Source: a virus. Taken from it: 64,000 nucleotides of DNA. The position numbers and the translations under genes were made by a program. A model generated the notes under the pieces. That model worked only from the letters and a program-made list of their open reading frames with translations, ran no database searches and was not told the DNA's origin. Positions within the stretch are counted from its first letter, which is position 1. Each line of letters opens with the position of its first letter. The DNA is taken from the IMG/VR virus record IMGVR_UViG_3300032753_002463, positions 32,933-96,932 of that record; one strand, written 5' to 3'. Of the stretch, positions 44,551 to 52,465 are shown piece after piece.

Positions 44551-45018
44551 ATGGCTAAAATATTCTCATTCGACGAATTCTGCGAGGAAGTTCTACATAT
44601 GGACGGAGCAGGAGAAGAAGGCGGTGAAAAAACCGATGACTACTACGGTGGCGGTGACGATACTGATACCGAAGATACAGCAGATACCGAAGATACTGAT
44701 ACTGAAGATACAGCAGATACCGAAGATACTGATACTGAAGATACAGCAGATACCGAAGATACTGATACTGAAGATACAGCAGATACAGAGGATAAGGGAT
44801 CTAAGAAAAAGAAAAGTAAAAAAGACGATAAAGGCGGCGGCGATTTTGATTGGACTAAAGAAGAAACTGAAGAAGAGGAAGAAACTGAAGAAATTGAAGG
44901 TGATGAAGATTTCTATAGAGATGGGACAACAGCAGGTGACGAAGAAGAAGATATGATGGATGAACCTGAAGATGAAACAACCCCTGGAATAGAAAGTTTC
45001 GACGACTATTTCGCATAA
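44551..45018 (+). CDS. Highly acidic repeat protein
   Basis: The 155-residue protein begins with MAKIFSFDEFCEEVLHMDGA, resembling the capsid-targeting leaders. Then come four tandem copies of an 11-residue unit D-T-D-T-E-D-T-A-D-T-E (residues 37-80), a short basic patch (GSKKKKSKKDDKGG), and an Asp/Glu-rich C-terminus. It is almost devoid of hydrophobic residues after residue 20, so it is probably unfolded. T4 gp67, a prohead core protein, is also small and very acidic. Alternatively it may be a carrier or substrate for the Glu-ligase-like enzyme 114 bases downstream; both ideas are inferences. Confidence 0.7.
   Translation: MAKIFSFDEFCEEVLHMDGAGEEGGEKTDDYYGGGDDTDTEDTADTEDTDTEDTADTEDTDTEDTADTEDTDTEDTADTEDKGSKKKKSKKDDKGGGDFDWTKEETEEEEETEEIEGDEDFYRDGTTAGDEEEDMMDEPEDETTPGIESFDDYFA
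44659..44790 (+). repeat. Four tandem 33-bp repeats coding for an acidic unit
   Basis: Four head-to-tail copies of a 33-base unit start at 44659, 44692, 44725 and 44758. The middle copies are identical; the first and last differ by a few bases. Each encodes DTDTEDTADTE in the same frame. Confidence 0.95.
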
Positions 45019-45046
45019 CAAATTAAATTTAATTGTTAAAATAACT

Positions 45047-45070
45047 ACCCACACAATTGTGTGGGTTTTA
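45047..45070 (+). terminator. Terminator after the acidic repeat gene
   Basis: ACCCACACAATTGTGTGGGT at 45047-45066 is a perfect 20-base palindrome that folds as an 8-bp stem with an AATT loop, followed by TTTT. It separates the acidic gene from the ligase-fusion gene. Confidence 0.85.
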
Positions 45071-45106
45071 AATTGTATGGAAAATTGAAATGGTCTTTTA
45101 ATTTTC

Positions 45107-45120
45107 GAGATATATAATTA
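45107..45120 (+). promoter_or_regulatory. AGATATATA box before the ligase-fusion gene
   Basis: GAGATATATAATTA, ending about 13 bases before the ATG at 45133 and right after the terminator, so the ligase has its own promoter candidate. Confidence 0.45.
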
Positions 45121-45132
45121 TAATTAGTTCTA

Positions 45133-46605
45133 ATGGAAAAATCAATTAAAGATTTCGTATTTAAAGGAAAGCCCAAGGTTAAAAAGGAAAAACCAAGCTC
45201 ATTGATAGTCCTTACTACTAGATTAGGCAAAAGTGGTTCTATTGCTCCTACTGTAAAAAAACTCGTGGAGAAATGCAAAAAAAGGGGAATAAGATGTGTA
45301 GTTATTGATACACCCTATGGAGTAATAGAAAAAACGGAAAAAGGAACATATTTAATAGGTAATAAGGGAGAAGAAAAAACAGAGGTTGATGTATCTAATA
45401 CTATGATACTCCCTAGGAGATCCTCTATTGAAAATACTGCGGCAGTTAAATTTTTTCAGAAATTAGAAACTATAGGATTTACTGCAATCAATTCATTAAA
45501 ATCAGTTTTAATGTGTGAGGATAAATTGGAAACCTGTGAAAAATTATCAGAAAGAGGCATACCAGTACCAAAAACATCATTAATATCTAACATAAAAAGT
45601 GTAGATAGCGCAGTTGAAGAAATAGGTGGAAGATTTCCAATTATCGTTAAACTACTTAATGGTACAAAAGGCATAGGTGTTTTTCAAATAGATTCTCATC
45701 CATCCCTTATATCTTCGCTTCAAACAATTTGGAAACTTTCCCCTAATACAGAATTACTTTTACAGGAGAAGATTGAAGCTGAATACGATTTGCGTATTCA
45801 CGTTTTAGGCAACCGTGACGGCAGCGACGAAGGATACAATTATGAAGTTATTGGGGCAATGAAAAGGATTAAAATTGAGGGGGATTTTAGGACCAATTTC
45901 TCTCTGGGTGGAGAAACTGAAAAAGTGGAATTAACACCAGAAGTAGAGAAGATAGCTATTAAATGTGCAAAGGCAACAGGCTGTGGTTGGTGTGGAGTAG
46001 ATATCATAGTAGAGTCGGAAACTAAGAAACCCTATGTATTGGAAGTTAATGCTTCCCCTGGAACAGACGGTATAGAAAAAACCACGGATCTTCCAATAAC
46101 AGATATAGTCTTGGACTTTTTATCAAATAAAAAGAACTGGAGCCATCCAACAAAAATTATAGGATTTAGAGAAATTTTTACCGTAAAGGGTGTTGGAGAT
46201 TTTGTAGGAAAATCTGATACTGGTAATGGTGCTATATCTTGTTCCTTACATGCAGATTCATTTGAACAAATAGGCAAAGAAATTATATGGAGTATTGGGG
46301 ATAAGGAATATAAGAATAAAATAGTTGAATACTCTCACCCGGAAATTGGGGCAGAAACAGAAAAGAGGCCAGTTATTTTACTTGATGTAGAATTCGAGGG
46401 AACTACATATACTGATGTTAAATTTTCCGTAGTTGACAGAAAAACAAAGAGTACACCCCTATTAATTAATAGGTCCTTCATGGATAGAGCAGGATTAGTG
46501 ATCGATCCAAGTAGAACCTTTATAGTTACAGATAAACCTGAAGAATATGACCCAGCATCAGCTAAGGAAGGTTCAAGAGGTGGTATAATACTTTCTACCG
46601 AGTAA
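45133..46605 (+). CDS. RimK-like ATP-grasp ligase fused to RimB-like DTG domain
   Basis: Residues about 20-345 are an ATP-grasp ligase: FPIIVKLLNGTKGIGVFQID at 169-188 (ATP-binding Lys and Gly-loop), LLQEKIEAEYDLRIHVLG, and KPYVLEVNASPGTDGIEKTT at about 298-317 (Mg-binding Glu-x-Asn). This matches RimK-type enzymes that add Glu to protein C-termini. Residues about 350-490 are a retropepsin-like domain of the COG4067/RimB type: GKSDTGNGAISCSLHADSF with the DTG motif, RPVILLDVEFEGTTYTDVKF and FMDRAGLVIDPSRTFIV. Normally RimK and RimB are separate proteins. Its C-terminus overlaps the convergent asparagine-synthase-like gene by 11 bases. It follows an acidic repeat gene. Confidence 0.88.
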   Translation: MEKSIKDFVFKGKPKVKKEKPSSLIVLTTRLGKSGSIAPTVKKLVEKCKKRGIRCVVIDTPYGVIEKTEKGTYLIGNKGEEKTEVDVSNTMILPRRSSIENTAAVKFFQKLETIGFTAINSLKSVLMCEDKLETCEKLSERGIPVPKTSLISNIKSVDSAVEEIGGRFPIIVKLLNGTKGIGVFQIDSHPSLISSLQTIWKLSPNTELLLQEKIEAEYDLRIHVLGNRDGSDEGYNYEVIGAMKRIKIEGDFRTNFSLGGETEKVELTPEVEKIAIKCAKATGCGWCGVDIIVESETKKPYVLEVNASPGTDGIEKTTDLPITDIVLDFLSNKKNWSHPTKIIGFREIFTVKGVGDFVGKSDTGNGAISCSLHADSFEQIGKEIIWSIGDKEYKNKIVEYSHPEIGAETEKRPVILLDVEFEGTTYTDVKFSVVDRKTKSTPLLINRSFMDRAGLVIDPSRTFIVTDKPEEYDPASAKEGSRGGIILSTE

Positions 46606-48007
46606 TAGAGAGGAAATGATCAATTGCTTCCTGTCTATAATTTTCAGGATTAATTACAATTTTCTCATTTTTTAATGGATATTTTTTACGAGTTAAAATT
46701 TCATCTGGTATAAGTCCCCTAAAGGTTTCTTTGAGTACTTTTTTGTCAGTCCTCATTTCTAATGGTAAGCTAAGTGCAAAAGAAATAATTTCTAAATTAA
46801 GGAAAGGATTTCTTAATTCTAGCGTATGCGCCATTGACATTTTATCTAATCTTGGAAGATGATAATATGTTAATTCGTGAAATATATCACTTCTTTGAGA
46901 ATCGTATTCATGAATTCTTCTATATCCCCCGAATAATTCATCTGCACCATCACCAGATAAAACTATTCTAGTATTAGTTCCTTTCTTAATAGCATCGAAT
47001 AGCATATATTGTGGAACTACACTTCCTAAATCAACCGGGGATTCATTCCAATGTGAATAAATCTCGTCTAATTTCCTACCAAAATTTGGATCATTAGAAT
47101 CCATTTTATAGTCTAAAAAATTGACTTTGATCCCCCAATAATTTTCACACATTTTCACATAATCATTATCGGGTCCATTGTTAATGGAATACCAACTCAC
47201 ATCAGCCCCAAGTTTTAAAAGTAATCCCCCAATAATACTGGAATCTAAACCACCACTTAATAAAATCGAGATTGGATAATCTAAACTCAGAAGTCTATTA
47301 CGCGTTGAATTTTCAAGTTTTTCCCAAAGCCAATCATATACATCATCATCTGATTTAAAGATGCTAAAATCGAAACTAAACTGATAATACGGACCGAATG
47401 TTTGCTTTATCTCTGGAGTTTTTAAATCCCAAAAATGTATATAATTATTTTTAAGTTTAGTTATATTTGTAAATGGGGTACTTTCGTTTGACATATATCC
47501 CCACTTTTTAACACCCCCGATAAATTCCTGACTTATTTTGGTATTTTCATTTATAAGTCCCTTTGCTTCTGAACAAATTTCACCCAATTCATTTGTATAT
47601 AGACACTTCTTTCCTAAGGGATCGGTAAAAGAAATTATAGTACCTTTTTTAGTATCTACTATACAAATTGCCCAAAATCCATCCCATGATTGGATATGCG
47701 GAGTATAGAGTGCATAAAACATTTGGGGCTCTCCTGTATAACTAGAGAAGAGGGATTTTAAATATTCTGTATCGGAATCATATTGTTTTGGATAATTAAA
47801 TATTTCTCCATTGAACAAAAGATATTTCCCGTCTCCCAAGTCTATTGGTTGAATCCATTGATCCCCAACCTTGGTTTGTATTGGTAATCTATGATGTACC
47901 ATGTTTAATCCATTAGGACCATCTACCTTACTATATTCAATACCTCTATGTGAAATTGAGTCAATTCTTTGCTGGGATAAATTATATCCTACTAATATTC
48001 CGCACAT
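46595..48007 (-). CDS. asnB: Asparagine synthase (glutamine-hydrolysing)-like
   Basis: The 470-residue protein has Cys2 after the start Met (MCGILVGYN), the nucleophile of class II glutamine amidotransferases, with HHRLPIQ and FNGEIFNY in the glutaminase half. The synthetase half has the PP-loop SILLSGGLDSSIIGG near residue 250, VVPQYMLFDA and LSGDGADELFGGYRRIHE. It is shorter than typical AsnB (about 550). Phage copies may supply Asn, or amidate a glycan or peptide acid. It neighbours the Glu ligase fusion on the opposite strand and a P-loop kinase two bases upstream. Confidence 0.9.
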   Translation of the reverse strand: MCGILVGYNLSQQRIDSISHRGIEYSKVDGPNGLNMVHHRLPIQTKVGDQWIQPIDLGDGKYLLFNGEIFNYPKQYDSDTEYLKSLFSSYTGEPQMFYALYTPHIQSWDGFWAICIVDTKKGTIISFTDPLGKKCLYTNELGEICSEAKGLINENTKISQEFIGGVKKWGYMSNESTPFTNITKLKNNYIHFWDLKTPEIKQTFGPYYQFSFDFSIFKSDDDVYDWLWEKLENSTRNRLLSLDYPISILLSGGLDSSIIGGLLLKLGADVSWYSINNGPDNDYVKMCENYWGIKVNFLDYKMDSNDPNFGRKLDEIYSHWNESPVDLGSVVPQYMLFDAIKKGTNTRIVLSGDGADELFGGYRRIHEYDSQRSDIFHELTYYHLPRLDKMSMAHTLELRNPFLNLEIISFALSLPLEMRTDKKVLKETFRGLIPDEILTRKKYPLKNEKIVINPENYRQEAIDHFLSITR

Positions 48008-48008
48008 G

Positions 48009-48590
48009 TTATTCTAGTTCCAATTCTTTTAAAAAGTTAGTAAAATTATTTTCTGATATCTTATCGAAATTATTTTTGAACCTATTTACCTTATATCCCA
48101 TTCCATCCATTAAATCATAAAAATGATTAAATAGATCTATTTCCTCCTGAATCCGCGAATCATCTCCATCCCATATATCCTTCTTTCTATCTTGTGGGAA
48201 AGTTCCTTCTATAGCTATAAAATAACTATCTGATAATAATCCACTTTTTATTACCCATCTTATTTGTTCCTCCGCTTCATGGAGAGAAATCCTTTTTTGG
48301 AATACTCCCCATACAGTATTGGATACTATTCCCCTATCAACAACAAAAGAAGTAGTTGATTTCATCCAACTAATAGGAAATTGATTTTTTAAAAATCCAT
48401 CTCTGTTTAGTTGATGTAGCATCAATTCTTTTCCAAGTCCTAAATAATGGGTATCTGGTGATTCTCTTTGTAAATTTAATCCACTAAAAGCTTCGTTAAA
48501 TTCAAACTTGAATATAGGAAAAACTTTTTGTGAATTTATTAGGAAACTTTTTCCGCTTTTACGGGCTCCCTCAATTACGATTAATGACAT
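48009..48590 (-). CDS. P-loop kinase, (deoxy)nucleoside-kinase-like
   Basis: The 193 residues open with the Walker A VIEGARKSGKSFLIN at 4-18, as in thymidylate and deoxynucleoside kinases, and have a DRG motif in TTSFVVDRGIVSNTVWGVFQ that fits the DR-Y/H loop of dNKs. A lid-like region FPQDRKKDIWDGDDSRIQEE follows. The C-terminus is helical. The substrate is unknown. It precedes the asparagine synthase-like gene by two bases and they are presumably co-transcribed. Confidence 0.75.
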   Translation of the reverse strand: MSLIVIEGARKSGKSFLINSQKVFPIFKFEFNEAFSGLNLQRESPDTHYLGLGKELMLHQLNRDGFLKNQFPISWMKSTTSFVVDRGIVSNTVWGVFQKRISLHEAEEQIRWVIKSGLLSDSYFIAIEGTFPQDRKKDIWDGDDSRIQEEIDLFNHFYDLMDGMGYKVNRFKNNFDKISENNFTNFLKELELE

Positions 48591-48710
48591 TTTTATTCTT
48601 TATCATTCTAGAATAATCCTGTATGTAAAGTTTCTACTAATATAACTACTTTAACAAAATTAAAACGCCTTTAATTATCTTATTCAGAACTTTTTTATTA
48701 TATTTGTAAT

Positions 48711-49157
48711 ATGAAAAGAAATTCTCGATTAGTTTTCATAGTATTTTTATTCATTGTGATTGGATGGAAATTAATGTTTATGGAAAGGGTAGAACTTATA
48801 ATGGGAATACCCAGAATATACTTAAAAGACCCATCATGGGTAAAATCCACAATTTATTACCCTTTCAGGAAGAAGAAAAATATAACTGCTAGTGGATATA
48901 AATTCAAAAGTAAAATTTCAGATACGACTAGAATAATAGCAATTAGTAGGAATTTACAAAAAAAATTCCCATTCCATACTAAGGTTCTGTTAGTTGGAAC
49001 GGGAGCTGATGATGGTATTTATAAGGTTGAGGATTTAATGAATTCCCGCTTTAAGGATCGTATAGATATACTTGTAAATGGAACACATAAATTAATAATG
49101 TATGATTCTATAAAAATATACGAAATTAAAGAAGAGTATTTTAAATTACAACACTGA
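48711..49157 (+). CDS. Membrane-anchored 3D-domain protein
   Basis: Residues 7-25 form a single membrane segment after a short basic N-terminus (MKRNSR), so the protein is probably anchored in the inner membrane with its C-terminus outside. The 3D (double-psi barrel) fold follows: ITASGYKF at 58-65, LLVGTGADDGIYKVEDLM at 93-110, and RIDILV at 117-122, with the Asp residues of the motif at 108, 117 and 119. In bacteria, the 3D domain occurs in lytic transglycosylases such as MltA and in RlpA-like proteins. It might act on the cell wall at lysis or during infection. It overlaps the convergent head gene by 12 bases at its 3' end. Confidence 0.65.
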   Translation: MKRNSRLVFIVFLFIVIGWKLMFMERVELIMGIPRIYLKDPSWVKSTIYYPFRKKKNITASGYKFKSKISDTTRIIAISRNLQKKFPFHTKVLLVGTGADDGIYKVEDLMNSRFKDRIDILVNGTHKLIMYDSIKIYEIKEEYFKLQH

Positions 49158-51524
49158 TGCAAACTTCTTCTGGAATTCCCTAATCTCATCAGTATTTGTC
49201 ATTTCATCGCCCAAATCTTTATCTAGATTATGTTTTTTACCTTTAGTCCAATATGGGCTATCTGCAGTTGAATATGCCATAGAAAGTAACTTAACCTGGT
49301 CTGGGGTCCATTTCATTAGGTCCCTATATAGCTGTTTGTCTCTACTTCCATCACCATAAATATCATTAACCAATTTATTCAGATAAGTAGCATATTTAGA
49401 TGGTAATTTATCACTCTTAACTAAATCCACTATTTTATCTTGTGTACCATCATTCCACTTACAAACTCCTGCTTTTAGATCAAATACACCAAGCTCTTTA
49501 TCAAAGGTTCTCATTACCGCTCCATTCGCATAAAATCTTGCCCCATTACCAGTAGCAATGCAAGTTGCACCTTCTTTACCATAATTTTCGTTCTTTTGAG
49601 CGCCCATTCTAACCAGCTCGTCTATTAATTCTTGTGTTTTATACCCTTCTATTGCATTATTTTTTATCTTATCTACTTCTTCTTGTGGTACTTTTTTAAG
49701 ATTTGCCTGTTTTGAAATATTAGAAGCTTGCTCTGTATTAATTTCAGTTCCTTTAGAATGTTTTTTAACATCCTGTACTTCTCCCCCTCCTCCATTATCA
49801 GTACCTAAAATACTCCTAGCTGCTTTCATGTCAAACTGCTCAGATACCTTATTAAACATATCGAAAGAAAATGTTCGGGATTCCTGTATTTTTCCATCAA
49901 ATGAATTAATTTTATCTACTAATTCCTGTGTTATATCAGATGAACTATCAGTCATTTTAAAACCGGCCTTTAATGCTTTAACTATCTTTTCTGTAGTTTG
50001 CCCAAATTTACCATCACCTTTAAAGCTAACGAATTTTTGGAATGTTGGATCATTTTTAAATCCATCAAAATTCCCAAATTTATCAATTACTAAATTTTGA
50101 AAATTAGCAACGTTATTATCGCTTACTCCTTTTTTTACTCCGGGTTTTATAGGGGCATCAATTTTTATTGTATTACTATTATCACTAGTTCCTTTATCTA
50201 TATTCCCAGTGTTTGTTTTTATAGCCAACGCTTTTCTGTTTTGTACTGAATAATTTTCTACTTTTTGTCTAGCTGCATTTCCTTGTAGTATTAAATTAAA
50301 AGCATCTGGGCTTTTTCCTTTTATACTATTTTTACTTTCTAATTCATCTAAATCACTATTATATTGTTTCCTAAACTTATCTTCTAAAGAAACATATTCC
50401 TTCAATTTTGTTTCGTATCTTGTAATTAATCTATTAACACTTTCTATACTTTCAGGATCTGATGTTTTTAATTGATCCCTCATAGTTTTAATATCCGTTG
50501 CTAATTCTACAAAAGGTTCTTCCATCTTGTATGATGCAAAATTACTTTGGTTTGGATTAGCTACTCCAATAGCAATTTTATTACGAACTGCATCTACACG
50601 GCCCATAACATCCTCACATCCATCAATTAATTCATCAAATATTCTTTTTTTAATCCTATCAGTTGCCCTTCCCTTCCCTTCTTTTTGTTTATCCTCTGCT
50701 CTTTGTAAATCTGATTTTAATTTATCCAATGATTGGTTATCATCTTCATCCAGATCCTCTTGCTCTAATAACATAGCTTCGTATGTCTGAAAATTAGTAA
50801 AATCTCCAAAGCCAGTATTTTTAACTTCTGCAGGCTTGTCGGTCTGCTTTGGAGTCGCAGCAGCCATGTTATTTAGGTTTGATTTAAGGACATCAACTTG
50901 TGGTTTAATATATGGACCTAGATCCGGAATTTCCATTGTTAATGAGTTGGGAAATTTAGATAAAGCATCCTGATATAATTTTAGCGCCTGATCCTTCGAA
51001 GAAATAAAGTCAGCATAAAATTTGGCATCTGGGTCTGAATTAATTATAGTAGTAATAGAATCCAATCCAGTGGTAATAGCTTTTATAAATTCTTCCATCG
51101 TTTTTGCTCCTTGTAAGTCATCTAAACCAGATATTTGATTATTAGAAACAGCAGGTGAGTTAACATGATATGCAGATAAAAGAATTAATAGATTAGATGC
51201 AATTGTTTTGCAAACATAAATAGCATCCTTATTATCAATTTTAGCAGGTGGATTTTTTGGCTGATTATTTTGCTCCACTTTTTTTGTTTCATCCTTTCCT
51301 TGTACAGAAGCTTGACCTGATGTTGATGTATTAGACTGATTAGCGGGCTGTGGTTGTTGAGTAGAAGGTTTTAATGGTATTGCTGGCTTTGTTCCCTGCG
51401 CAGGGGCAGGCCCACTAGTATTTTCATCTTCATTTAGAGGCAATAGATGTGTATAATTCTTTGCTCTTTCCAGAAGCTTATCAAATGTTGGATTTGGTAT
51501 AAAATCTCTACGTGACCTTATCAT
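49146..51524 (-). CDS. Large low-complexity head-associated protein
   Basis: The 792-residue protein has a capsid-targeting-like leader (MIRSRRDFIPNPTFDKLLER) and an LNE site (30-32), the same tripeptide as in the major capsid protein. A Pro/Gln/Ser/Thr-rich linker occupies about 35-95. The rest alternates between helical and polar regions (RAEDKQKEGKGRATDRIKKR). A peptidoglycan-binding-like segment, FKGDGKFGQTTEKIVKALKA, lies near residue 500. The C-terminal domain contains KWTPDQVKLLSMAYSTADSP. It is the first head-side gene after a convergent gap; an internal virion protein ejected with the DNA is a plausible but unproven role. Confidence 0.6.
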   Translation of the reverse strand: MIRSRRDFIPNPTFDKLLERAKNYTHLLPLNEDENTSGPAPAQGTKPAIPLKPSTQQPQPANQSNTSTSGQASVQGKDETKKVEQNNQPKNPPAKIDNKDAIYVCKTIASNLLILLSAYHVNSPAVSNNQISGLDDLQGAKTMEEFIKAITTGLDSITTIINSDPDAKFYADFISSKDQALKLYQDALSKFPNSLTMEIPDLGPYIKPQVDVLKSNLNNMAAATPKQTDKPAEVKNTGFGDFTNFQTYEAMLLEQEDLDEDDNQSLDKLKSDLQRAEDKQKEGKGRATDRIKKRIFDELIDGCEDVMGRVDAVRNKIAIGVANPNQSNFASYKMEEPFVELATDIKTMRDQLKTSDPESIESVNRLITRYETKLKEYVSLEDKFRKQYNSDLDELESKNSIKGKSPDAFNLILQGNAARQKVENYSVQNRKALAIKTNTGNIDKGTSDNSNTIKIDAPIKPGVKKGVSDNNVANFQNLVIDKFGNFDGFKNDPTFQKFVSFKGDGKFGQTTEKIVKALKAGFKMTDSSSDITQELVDKINSFDGKIQESRTFSFDMFNKVSEQFDMKAARSILGTDNGGGGEVQDVKKHSKGTEINTEQASNISKQANLKKVPQEEVDKIKNNAIEGYKTQELIDELVRMGAQKNENYGKEGATCIATGNGARFYANGAVMRTFDKELGVFDLKAGVCKWNDGTQDKIVDLVKSDKLPSKYATYLNKLVNDIYGDGSRDKQLYRDLMKWTPDQVKLLSMAYSTADSPYWTKGKKHNLDKDLGDEMTNTDEIREFQKKFASVL

Positions 51525-51538
51525 TGATTTATAATATT

Positions 51539-52465
51539 TTATTTTGTCGTTGGTGTTCTAACTAAACGGCCGATATAATCTACCTTTAGTCTCATATAGT
51601 TTTTAAAAGCCTCTAATCTATTCTCTGCAGCTTTTTTGTTCCTTTCAATTTCTTCTATTTCTACATCATATATTGGAGCATTAGCTGCATATCGGGTTTT
51701 TTCTGATGTTAGGAATTTCTTTCTAGCATTGAGTTCATTTATTAATTCTTTATACTCGTCAAGATACCTTAATCTAATAGCAAATCCATCATGCTTCCAT
51801 TTAATAAGTTCCTGATCATTTCTTCCTTGTAGATATTGAAGAAAATATTCCCATTTCAAGCAATAAGGCTTATCAATTTTATAATTACCAATTTCTGAAA
51901 TTTCCTCTAATTCTCCATCAGGATCATTAGTAGAACCAGAAACAATTGTAGTGTCCCCAAGAGATTTTCTTAAATTTTCTATATCAGAAAATTGTGCTTG
52001 ATATGTATCTGCATATGGACCATTTTTATGTTTTTTAGCAACTTCATAAGCATAGGAAGCAATAATCTTATCTGCTTTAGCTGCCTCTCTATTATAATAT
52101 TCCGATAGCTTCTTATCTTTTTTTACTATCCTCATAATATCATCCTGAAAATTACCAATTTGGCTATTTCTGGATTTCTCAAAAGCATCCAATGCCTTCT
52201 TATTTATAAGGGCTTTTTGTTTTAATAAGGGACTAACCCCAGGAGACTTTACCTTTCTTCTTGAATCTAATGACTGCGACATATAAATATTATAGCTCAA
52301 TTCATTAGTCTTATCAATAAAATCCTTCTCAACCTTAATCATTTTATTGATAATAGTTTTTATCTTTGTGGAATTACTCGTCATCATAGACTTAACTCCA
52401 TCCGATATTGTATCAAGTAAATTCTCGTTGATGAATTTTTTATATTTCAGTAATTTTTTATTCAT
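51539..52465 (-). CDS. Coiled-coil head protein, paralog of 52458-53561
   Basis: The 308-residue protein begins with MNKKLLKYKKFINENLLDTI, a leader with an I-N-E (12-14) processing-type site. The part DGVKSMMTSNSTKIKTIINK matches the second half of the neighbouring 367-residue protein's leader (SKILNSLSKHLGGDISKLDS). Both share VEKDFIDKTNELSYNIYMSQ-like and KKLSEYYNREAAKADK-like helical stretches. Both are strongly helical and basic. The two genes overlap by 8 bases. Tandem duplication is the simple explanation; their role in the head is inferred from location. Confidence 0.6.
   Translation of the reverse strand: MNKKLLKYKKFINENLLDTISDGVKSMMTSNSTKIKTIINKMIKVEKDFIDKTNELSYNIYMSQSLDSRRKVKSPGVSPLLKQKALINKKALDAFEKSRNSQIGNFQDDIMRIVKKDKKLSEYYNREAAKADKIIASYAYEVAKKHKNGPYADTYQAQFSDIENLRKSLGDTTIVSGSTNDPDGELEEISEIGNYKIDKPYCLKWEYFLQYLQGRNDQELIKWKHDGFAIRLRYLDEYKELINELNARKKFLTSEKTRYAANAPIYDVEIEEIERNKKAAENRLEAFKNYMRLKVDYIGRLVRTPTTK

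Noticed and set aside
44593-45054. Long minus-strand frame opposite the acidic repeat gene
   Set aside because: It is the mirror of a codon-biased repeat (Phe/Ile/Cys-rich), lies over the terminator and has no start context.
48699-48706. TATATTTG match to the Bacteroidota TAnnTTTG promoter box before 48711
   Set aside because: No upstream TTG element at the right spacing and it would start transcription at or after the ATG.
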